Assembly: GCA_030248225.1 (NCBI GenBank)
Contig: JASANE010009894.1
Span: 19,120-83,119, forward strand
DNA: 64,000 nucleotides
DNA from: Trileptium ribeirensis
Lineage: Eukaryota; Nematoda; Enoplea; Enoplida; Thoracostomopsidae
Direction: 5' to 3'
Shown here one piece after another: positions 37,102 through 49,100 of the stretch (position 1 is the stretch's first letter; each line of letters begins with the position of its first letter). The position numbers and the translations under genes are program-made. The notes under the pieces are model-generated. The model made no database searches, was not told the DNA's origin, and saw only the letters and a program-made list of their open reading frames with translations.

Positions 37102-40100
37102 CTGCAAGCAAAAAGCACTTCATGCAGAAATATAAATTCAAAAGACGACAATATCCTAGAACCACTGTTTGTGGCAAATCCCAATGGCCGAGAAATACTC
37201 CCCACCTCCAACCGAAGCTATTAGAAATTTTCGATTTCGAGTACAAAAATACTTTCAAGTACAAAAACAATATATAGAAAATAAAATCACTAACCAAACG
37301 TTTGTTACTGGAGACGTCATTGGCGTTAAACCATTCCGTCATATATACTTTGTTAATTGGGGAACCACTGTTCCTGAGCACATCGTTGTTAGACACACCC
37401 GTAGGTAACCCAGCCACCGCTGTTCGTACAGATGACAAAAAAGTCGTCGGTTCCTACATTAAAATACGGGAAGTCAAAAATCAAAATGTTTGCTACATAT
37501 TAGACAAACAGATAAACGCATATTGACGAAAATTGCACTGCTGCAGTTGCCTGTAAATACACCTACACTTGTATTATATTGTTCGAAATTTAAAACTTGA
37601 AGTAGTAATTTAAGTATTCTAAATTTATTCATTTGCATTGGGTACGCACAGAACGAGGTGCATTAAGAAATACCAGTCGGTTGCAGCGTTGCGACGCAGT
37701 CATATAGCCAAAATCCGTATCGTAATCCTTGTAAAATTCCTCAACTGACAATGTATTAACGCTGACATTTTTAAGGTCCGGATCTCCACTGCAATTATCC
37801 TTTATGAGTATACAAACAATGTAACAGAACTTTTAATGTAATTACCACTCTTCATCCTGCGAACATAATGACTATGATTTTGTAAGTATGATCCTGACGA
37901 CGTGCCAAGTGTATGAATTCGGAGAAATGAGAAACTGTAACGTTAACCATACAGTGGATGAAACTCATTAAAAATATATTCCTGTTACGAACCAAAGATG
38001 TAATTCACCAAAAAATATTTATTTGTCTGCTGTTCAATAAGGCAAAGATGCAGCAAAACTGACAGTCACATATCTAATACGCACCCTAGGAAGGTTAACT
38101 CTACCTCGGAACTGCTTTACGAATCGTGAACAACATATCCTATGTAATCTATGTAAATATAAGAATCATAACAAAAGCACAGTAGCACAGAAAACATGAA
38201 CAGAATTTGCTACAGACCGCATGTCACCCGTCCCTTTCGCACCACTCGCTTTGTCTCACCCATTGATATAACTACCTCTACACGAAGAGATACGTCTAAA
38301 TACAGTGACGATTTGAAAACAGCAACTACGAAAACCCATATGAACTATTTTGAGCCACAAATCTATTAATATACCGTTAGAAGTGGTAATGTCACGGATG
38401 ACTATATATGGCGTAGGGACCAACTTTGGCGTCAAATACCAATTGACCCAGGGGTTCTACATCAAATCTGTTGACACCATGCAGGTAGTCCTGTATCTAT
38501 CCACACATCAAATTTCGTTCGAATCGCTTGAGTGGTTACATAGCTACACCTCGACAAAGTTTGACCAAAATTTTGGAAATTTGAGCATTTGCTAAAGTAC
38601 CCCGACTAAAACAATTTATATATATGCGTAAGTAAAGCTTACTAGGACACATATTTCGATATCAAAATGATTCAAATCGGCTCAAGGGTTGCCGAGTTAT
38701 TACCAAAAATGACCAAAAAATGGCCAATTTTAGCCATGTACACCTGGGTACCCCTTTTTGGCCACCTGTGGTAGGACGTGGGTGGGTCGAATAGGAATAA
38801 ACCCTCCAAAAGACACATCTAGAGTATTGTAGCTTTCCTATATGCCCTCGCCAGTCCACATCGGTTTACGTTGAGATAACGAAGTCCTGTTTACAGAGAA
38901 AAAATAAACGAACGCCCATCTTTTTCACCATAGTGCGGTCTAGTGAGAATCCTTCGATTCCGAAGCTAGGGCTTCTCCATCTCCGAATTCAATAATCAAT
39001 ATTATTCGTAATATACTAGTAACACGTAAACGTGGGTGACGGAGGCATGGTGGTTAACAACGGCGTGAATAGTGCATACAGCTTGTGGAATTTCTAACAT
39101 TTTTGGTAACAATAATAAGAGGAAGACATGAAAACGTCTAGTTATTTATACAGTAGAATGACAATACATCTATCAAGTTGTATCCATCAATGAAATTTAG
39201 TCCAAATCGGCCGAGTCATTCAAAAGTTATAACACACTTAATAATTTTTCACTCATTTTTAAGAGACTTTGCTTAATTTTAAGAGAATTTATAAAGGTAA
39301 GTAGATCACTCGTATACAGTCTTTTAGAAAACGTGAAGGTACATGTTATGTCAAAAAATGACCGAGATAGCACGAACGGTTGTCGAGATATGATGAACTT
39401 AGGTTTCCCTAAGTCAATTTTAAGAGAATTTGCTTAATTTTTAAGGAAAGAGATGAAATACGTCAATCAGCTATATACAGCTGTTTAGAAAACGTGAAAA
39501 TACATTTTATGTAAAAAAATCGCCGAAATAGCACGAACGGTTGTCGAGATGCGGTGAAAAAGCCGAAAAAATGGCAAAAATCCCTAAGTTTGAGCAACAT
39601 TTGCTTAATTTTGAGTACAAAGCAATTTTCGTAGAAAAAAGTGCTCAATGAAAGGGCACTCCGCAAGAGAATATGCAACACGAAGAAAAAAAATTTCTAA
39701 AATCGGCCCAGGCGTTCAACCTGCAGACCTGTCTGTGACAAACAAAAAAAAGTCACAGAGAAAATTGAAATTTTGCGTCTAGTATATTGATATATATAAA
39801 GTTAAATGTACGCCTCCGGCTGCGACTCGCCACCTTCGGTGGCTCGTCTTGCCTCCGTCAATAATCGGTTTTAGAAAAAACGGTACATAATAAGCCATTT
39901 CATTTATTCAAAGTTAAAGATTCAAGTTTAGGCGCGTTAGGCTTATGCTTATTACTTGATTAAACTGCACGATATGTTCTTAGTTATAGAATCAAATATG
40001 GCAAAATAAAAAAATGTTAGCATAATTTATTAGATGTTATGACGTACTTCCAGAAATTTTTCAGCACATTCCAGAGTGAACAGTCCGCAGTCATTATTGT

Positions 40101-43100
40101 TATGCTGCTGAGGGGCAACAATCGAATAAACTGGAATAGTAGAATAGTCTACATCCGCTTCTATCTCCAATAAAGTTGATGTGCTTTGGTGAAGCTGGCG
40201 ATGTCCTAAATATTGCCTTCTCCATTCGACGTTCAGGTATCTATAAATGCCAAGTTGAAGCTAAGTGGACTGGATAATGTTAATCAAGCAGTGATATTCA
40301 AATGGTTGTCGGCAATCATTTGTAATAACTAAATAAATATGGCCGCAATACTTGCATTATTTAAAGGCCTACAATAATTACAAGACACTGGTTCAAACAC
40401 AGAGAAGTTAATTTTTCTTGTTTGCGTAGCTATATAATTTGAACCAGATGAAAATGGCGCCCTTTCCTACACTCTTAAGTGCCTCGCATTCCTAACACTT
40501 ATCTTCCCGATTTAACAACTATGTGCTAGATACTTCTGGGCGCCTAGCCAAATCGGCCTGATCCCCTGTAATTCTGTGCTGGGTTATCAAGTCACAATTT
40601 CTTTGTTGACTTAACAGCTTCTTTTTCAGACTAAATTGATCTAAAACTTACTACTAACATTCTTAGCAATACGGTTCGCACAGCATCAATTTGACATGTA
40701 AATTCATAAAATTTACAGCAAAACTTTCTTGTTCCGCTATAGGGGGAAGGGGCTTACCCATCATATCTGGCCGATGACCGATATTGGCCACCCCCTCACC
40801 CTTCTCCAAAGTTTTTAGCAAATACAGCCAAGGACAGAAATAAGTGCACAAAAAAACGAAAGCAACAACGTTCATTTGCGTTTACGTTCGTTCATAAACG
40901 AGCGCAAAATATCGTTGTTAATACGATGCATTTTGTTTATGTTCATTTCCATACATTTATTGTTGTCGGTGACGGTATATTTACATTACAGTTGTAACAA
41001 GAAAACATAGCATTACAAAAATATACCTGCGCAATACGTTCGCAGTAGATGTTGACACATTAATGGCTTCATATGAATTGAAAACCAATATGCAAGGCCT
41101 AGAAATAAATGCACACTAATCAGCTTATATCATACAAGAAACTGTTGAGCAATCGACACGCGTGTTAGGGAGTATCTTGTGCAGTTTAACAGCAGGTAGA
41201 ATTTATTTATTGCCACGGACTTGGTATATTGTAACATTAAAAGCAGAATTTTGCGATTAAAAATTATTATCCTACTAATGGTGGTTAAACATGGTGGTGT
41301 AAGGAAACGATATAATGTGCTCGATCGATCAACACACACAAGGATATATTTACCCATACAACATAGAAAGCGAAATCGCATGGCTGTGTATAAAAAAGTG
41401 CCGATATTTTTACATACATGAAGATGTAACGTTGAAGGATTAAATAGAAGTTCAATCAGAATGCTACGCAACTACTTGACTGTAATAAATAGTACCTATT
41501 GTGTTTTCCGCGTTCCATCTGCTTCATGCTACGATCAAAGAGGTTGTTGTCTTGACTAAGCCAATTAAAAACAGTAAGATCTTCGACATCTTGATCTAGC
41601 ACATTATCATCATATGCGAAATTATCTCTTTTGCTACCGCTTCGATTGCCCTCATGCGGCGCATTATCTGCTTGAATCAAGCTACTGCTGTTATCAGCTG
41701 TGCAGTTTGGAGAAGGTATTGTAGGCGTTGCCAGAGAACTGTTTGTATGAGATCTATCCACAGTATTTTGAACATTAATAAGAGCGGCACCGGGAAAACA
41801 AACCACCGCCAAGTACCAGTGACATCTGAAAATGAAGAATATATGTAAGCAACATTAACTTAAGGTGTAAAATATACCATGCCGCATGAAACATTTTCTA
41901 TTACAAGAATCATCCGGTATGAATCATTTTCGCTTACCTTGGAGCAATAATTGCGCGAGAAGTATAGGAGAGGTTCTCCATACTTGGTGCTCTCTTTCAT
42001 ACATCAGGAGAGGTTCCACTGAGAAAGCAAGTGGGGAAATCGTCAAAATTTCTTTTTATTTGTCTTGCCCTGTCATTCATAACTCAGTTTCGGATGGACG
42101 AATTTCGACAATATTTTATTCGATAGCAAAAGTGACGAGTTGGTGCAGCTTAGTCGGACACGAGCAGCTTGGACCCTTTGTTCGGGTTCAAAACGACAAA
42201 AAAAAGGTTTTTAAGGGTTCTTTGCTAAATTTGGCCATACGAGTACCAGTCTTGCGCAGCCTATATCACACGCAATAAGATTCGCATCAAAAAACTGGCT
42301 CATCGAGGTCCACAACTTTGCAACACCACGGCATTTTTATGGGACCACACATACGGCCGCTATGGGTCCGAATGTGGCTCCTCCAGCCTTCGTCAGAAAA
42401 AGCGATTTTTCAAATTTCAGCATGTTGTTGCGTGTTTTTAACGACTGTCTATTAGGTTACCAAGCAAGACGAATACGATATTTTTGCTATTTAGAGTCCA
42501 ATTGACTACATTATACCTTTTCATGAGGTATCAAGGGTTTTACGGCCGTCGAGTCAGGTTTCCACAACATAGTGAGTTTTTATTTTTTAGTTATTGCTTG
42601 CAGGGCACCAAGAATGATTTATATATAGGATTTCACTAAATACGCTGAATATGTTGGTTTGGTTATCTAAAGTCCAGCACGAATAATAATAAAAAAATTG
42701 TAACGCGCCTTTTCGCAGAAGCGTGATAAAAGAGATGGAATATGAATGCTGGTAAAGAAGTCAGATGCTACAATAATTCATCTTCATATAGCCGGGAACA
42801 GACAAGTTTTCAATTTAGATTTGAATTCGGATAAATCAAGGCTTGGATTACGTAAAATACTTGGTAAGTTATTCCATTCCGATGGTTTCAGAAAACAAAA
42901 ACTATTGTTTCTTGTTACGTCAAATCGAAGTTTAGCAAGCCGGGCCGCTGACGATTGGTTTAACATATCAATATATAATGGGGTATTATAACTTAATACA
43001 TTGTAAACGAGCATTAGTAACTTGTGCTTAATTCGTCTATCAAGTGGCAACGATGTAGTTGCTTCAAGGCGTGGTTTATATGTTCGTGTTGCCAAGCACC

Positions 43101-46100
43101 CCAAACCATTCTGGTCGCAGTGTGCAGAAGACAATGAAGTGGCAAAGAATATTTCACGCCTTTTCAGATGTTTCAATGGGTTTAGGGCCAATGAACCCGA
43201 TTGCCAGAATGTAGTCTGTCTTCAGCAGTTTGGTTACGTATTGCGCATAGGGCATCAATAATGGTCTAAATATAAGTTTTTAAGCGTGCTGAATACAATG
43301 GTTCAGGTATCCAAGACTAACACGAACACTTCGTGTGTTTTCAGTTGTTTTCGAAAGGTTTATGAGCACGATGCCCACGCGCCCCTCGTTTCACCGTCGG
43401 GTGCGAGTTACTAGTATAATTACACTACCGATACGAGTTGGCTTCTATGTTATGGTGGAGGGCCCAACGATTCCCCCATGGTCAACCCCCCACGCCCCAG
43501 GGATATTTATGTGACTTCAACAACGACCATCTTAACAAAACAGAATACTGCTGCTTATAATATTAGATAGTGATATTTTTAGTTGATAGCAAAAATAACA
43601 TCACGTAGTTCATACATATCATAATACTTCTTCCGCTTGAGTTAATAACTAGAAAATCTTCGCTTACCAACAAAAATTTAAACGGGACAAATTTGAAAAA
43701 ATGTAAATTTAGCAAAGTACGTTTTTTAGCTGGCCTCCCCATAGAGGGTGAGGGACCGCAGTGATTTTAGAGCTTCCTTATGTAAATTTTGACTTCCCCA
43801 GGAATCTTGAGGTGACGCCAAAAATGATCGTTGGCTAGTAACTCAATCGAGATTGCAAAATGTAGTGAAGCATAGGTACACCTCGCGTTTTGTGTGCACA
43901 GCCAATCAGTTCTCGGTAGCATACGGCGATATGCTATATAAGGATATCATACAATACCTCACACAGTAGAACAAAACTAACACCGGCAATAAGTTTCCAA
44001 TGCTCCGAAACTCACAAGTGCAAGCTATCAGCCTCCCAGGACATAACAATAATATTAGGAATTCAGGTCGATGAACAATGGCGGCGCCATACCCCTACTT
44101 ATAGAATCATGGCTCGCAGAGCAAAAGCAACACCAGCAATGAGTTTGCCATGTCCGCAAACCCTCGAATAGAACTTTTCAGCCGCCCAGGACGTCTGAAC
44201 AAATTTTCGAATTTTGTCGAAGAACCATGGGGAGTAATTCCCCCTTACCTCAAACCACATAACTCCAGAACCGTAACCTTACTCAAAAACAAAAAGAGCA
44301 TCGGCATTTATCGTTTTACTATGAAATAAAACCAACCAAAGAAAAAATTCGAAAGATAAAAATAACCTTGCTTCCGTAAAGGGTACTCAAAATGAGGTAA
44401 ACAACCCTCGTTTTGACCTCTGAACCCGGAACCACACCTCAAATCTAAAACGCTCGGGGATATCACAGGGTAAGTCACTCGGGATATACTCGGCCAATTC
44501 GAATGAGCCCAAGATCGTGAAAATCGGCTGTCGTTCCCGAGCTATCGCCGATCAGACACACACAGACGGAATTTAAAATATTTCACCCCTGCAACACACA
44601 ATCTCCACAACGTTTTACTTCGTTCTAAAAACCCAGTACTACTCCTAATATTTCGACTATATGTGTTACTAAATCCTAAGTGAAATGAAGCGCGGCCTGT
44701 AGAGATTTGCAACATAAGAACGATACACATGTTGTAAAATACATGAAAAATGCAATCATAAAACGCTCCAGATGAGCTGGGCTTATGGTTCACCCGGGTA
44801 ACTAAGTATTTTTAGCTTCCCCCTTTTAGAGCTCGGGAATTTTAGTCCCACGCAGAGGCCAGCTAACAATAGCATGTTTTCTTGACAAATCTCATAGCTT
44901 AAGGAATTCTCCACATGTTTATCTAAAAATTTCCGGTTAACTTAGCATTATGAGTCAGAATGTCGAGGTGTGGGTCTTTGAAACAACTAAATGGGTATGA
45001 TGTTAAATTTTCGTTGTACAAGACCAAACCGACATCTGAAATGCAATAAACTCAACTTACTGATCGCAAATAGGAAAGAATATATAATCCTTCGTGAACA
45101 CGTCGACACGGTCGATCCACTTCAATAATTTATCGCTAAAAAGTAATGCTAATATCTTCAGAATAAGAAAAATATCAATTTACTGATATCTCACAAGATT
45201 TTAATAATGGTGCACAATTAAAATCTCAAAACAGCGGCTAAGTACAAAAATTCATTCACGGAAAAAATTTTTCATTAGTGGCTCCATGTTGAAAGTACGT
45301 CATTATCAAACGACTGCACGACGTGTTTAGAAATATGACAGTTGCGTAATTCTGGATTCTCTATTCGCTGAAAATTTTGACAGGAGGCATGAAACGGCGC
45401 CGTCCGCGGCGTCGAGACCGATTTTCAAAATTCAGTGTCTTAACAATTAACCCCAAATAATAGAATGACCTCAGAAGCGCTGCAAAACGTATCTATCGAG
45501 GTTAAAAACAACTTACGAGTTTACTTATAACATAGCAACTTATATTTTACGTAATCAGTCGAGCTTTTAGCATCAGATTGGCATTTATCAAAATTTTTTT
45601 TGATAAATACCGTTCTGAAAATTTTAATGAATCCAATTAAAATGACGTCAGAAGCGCTACCAAATCGTCTAAATCGAAGTAAAAAAATTTATATGTAATT
45701 TAATCGAACTTCTAAATTCAGAAAGGGATTTATTAAAAATTTTGGCAACCTTCTATGTCGTCTAAAAGGTGTCTTCAATAAAGCGAGAAATTTTTGCCAT
45801 GACGGACAAAAAAGCCGAAGTTTTTCGCGGCATTGAAAAACTCCAGATGCCCTAACACCACAGAATATGGAGCAAGTAACTTAGAGATTTCGAAATTTTA
45901 AGCCGCTAAAACTGATAAGATAACACTGATATTCCTAAACTTGTTTACCAAAACATTAACATTTCATATAAAATGAATGCACAAAGTGATGTACAAAAAA
46001 TTACTCTTCAATACAATAACAATAACCTGTCATTCAACACCACAGACGATGAACTAGAACTTGTTAACATGTTCTTAATGACGACCCAAAGACAGCTGTC

Positions 46101-49100
46101 AAAAAAGTAGACTCTGTGACGAAATGATGCGAAACGACTGTCTCGATAAACCAGATATCTACAATCAAACAAATTGATCAAGTACATCAAAAGATATGTC
46201 GTGCTTCATGATAATAAACCGTTAGCTTAAACAATTATTTAAAGTATTGTTTTGCGGCAGTTTGCCAATTTAAGATATTTCTAGCTTGGCCATGGTACTT
46301 AACTGTTCAATTTCTACAAATATGGTAAACCTTTAATGTAAATCTGAGGAATTATCAGCTTAGCTAAAAGAGTCATATTAAATATTACAAGATATTATGT
46401 GCAGTTGAGCGTAATCGCTCTCAACTGGCATCAGATATTTCTAGTGAACTTAAGGAACTACAGCATATTTTAATAATGACGTTTTCTACCGTAGTTAAGT
46501 ATTCGAGCCCACAGAACAGGTTTATGTTATTCCATCATTTCTGAGAAACTTAAATGTTCAACTGAATATACAGTCACGGCAGAAAATAAGTGGATAAAAA
46601 TGATTGCGTAAAACGAACAAACGCAAAAGAGCGATAGCACCTTCGTTTGCAAACGAACGTAAACAAAATTTGTCGTATTTTATAGCGAAATGCTTTGTGT
46701 TCGTTTATGAACGAACGTGAACGTAAACAAACGTTGCACCGTTCGTTTACAAACGGATGTTGTTTGGTCCGCTTTTTGTGATTTATTTCTGTTTGTGACT
46801 GTACTTGTCTCCATGCTAAATAAATGTCTTCCAATCTTTTGGTCATGCATAAATCGAAACATGAATACTACTTGGTAACACAGATGAACTTACAGTAATA
46901 CCTTCTTAGTGAAGAGTCAAATTTGATATAGCTGAAGCTTGTTAAGAGAGAAATCTCAAGCGCGATGAAATGTACGCTTTACAGCATAATTCATGATTAT
47001 AAAAATTTTATGGAACCTGTTGCCAATTTGTACACTAGTACAAGTTACAACTTTAAATATTTTATACATTAAGATAATGAATGCTTCAAAAAATAATGAA
47101 ATCCCTACGCATGTATACTGAACATACAATGCTATGTGATATGTTTATAAAGCATTCATTATCTTAATTTATAAAATATTTAAAGTTGTAACTTCGACTA
47201 GGCTACAAAATAGCAACAAGTGGATAAAATGTAAATCAACTGAACACCCTAAACTCATAAAACAAAAATTGTTCGTATGCCTATGTAGTACTGCAAATTA
47301 TTTATATTATTATTAATATTTCGAACCACATCTGTTAAAAAATGAAAGATACAAATTTAAAATTCCAAACAGCACATGATTGCTGAACAGTTACCTGAGA
47401 TAAAAGAATATTATGTTATCGTTGAGCCAAGCACCTTCCGCCAAGCAGTTGATATCATCTTTGTAAAAGTCAACTAAACCGATATCGTCTCCAAGACTGA
47501 TTTGAAATCTGACAATGAAAATTGACCCAAATAACAAGGAGCAGACAAAGAATGTAGCAAATCCAAGTCAAATACAATGTGCTTTGCATGTGTTTCTTAA
47601 AGATCATTACTTTGAAGAAATTAACAGCAGATTATGTCTTGGTGCTCCAACGTTCTACGTTAAACATGTTTTTTAGATCATGTCAAGTTCGCCCTCAAAT
47701 AATGAGCACCACAGCATAAAATTTTTAAGTTCAAATGTGATCCCATACTAAGCTTATGCTTAGTCTTGACCTAGGCACCTACGATGCACACTAAAATGCG
47801 ACTCTCTACAACATTAACAACTATTTGCTCGCAAAGGGAGTGGAAGGAATATGTTGCTAGTCTGCACTGTGAAATCAAACGAGTATTCTGTTACAAACTA
47901 GTAGCTTATCTTATCGCCGAGGTGGCGAATTCTGAGTGATGAATATGCAATATAGCGAGGTGTACACAGCTATATTTAGCATCATATTACAAACTGCGGT
48001 GAATATCAGCCATCTTGCTCGAATAGTCAGAGGATTATAAAGGATTATTACATATTAGGGACTCACAATGTTCTAGTGTATTGGGGTTAAATATAGCTCT
48101 ACAAAACCAGACCAATAGCACCCATATTACAGCCCAAGCGGTTGTCTAGATATTTCCTCACATACCATTTTAAAATCGTTTTGACCCAAACCTGCAGCGT
48201 AAATAATAACATTAGTAGCACACGATTTATCATGACACAGTAAAACCCAATAACGAACACTGCCAAATTTGATAACTATTCTGGCTAGTAAGAATAATTT
48301 TCTTCGCTTCGCTTGTTTCACTCACTACACTCTGAATTCAGCAATGCTGTCTCCTTCAGAGTCAGGAAAAATAATCCACCTGAAATACATTACGACAGAG
48401 ATGACCGCGATGTTCAGAAATTTCAGAACTACAGAACCCATACTTCCGCCAATTGTGACGAAGATGCATTTTGAAGGAAAACACTATCAACAGCCATTTA
48501 CACCTTACAGTGTTCTAAACTGAGCATTGACTTCGTCCCAAGCAAATACATCTGCTCTTAGTGTACTACGCAATGAAGAATATATCCACAATTAGACAGC
48601 TACGTATTTGGAAGTGTACAAGTAGAAACTCCGCTCACTGCGTTTTAATTAACAACTCGAAACCGTCTTTGTCTCCACCGTCACTAAACACGTCGAAGTC
48701 CTATGGCTATGCAGGCGAGTGTGTATTTGTGTCTGCTCGGTGATATAACACTGAAACGTTAATTGCCAGAGAGGCGGCAGAGGAGTGACAAAAATGAAAC
48801 CCACAATCCCAAAACTGTAAATCCAAAAATGCATCCATAAAAATTATAAGCCTTACATAAGTAACAGATTCCACAGTTCAAATACATATAGCTACGGATA
48901 GAAACCAAAGAAAATTATTCGCGATTCATGCGCATGGAAATTGCTAATAACATATTGAACAGCCTGTTCTTTGGCGAAAAAGTTGTTTATATTTGAGTCC
49001 AGCGACTGTAGAATGCAAAGATTTTACCCACTTTTCATGTGAAGTTTTCAAAAGCCTTTCGATCTTCAGCGCCAGATCAGTCTTACATTTGTCATTTTCT

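Noticed and set aside
37169..37526. Two plus-strand open frames
   Set aside because: Antisense to the penultimate SENP6/7-like exon and its flanking introns; no motif.
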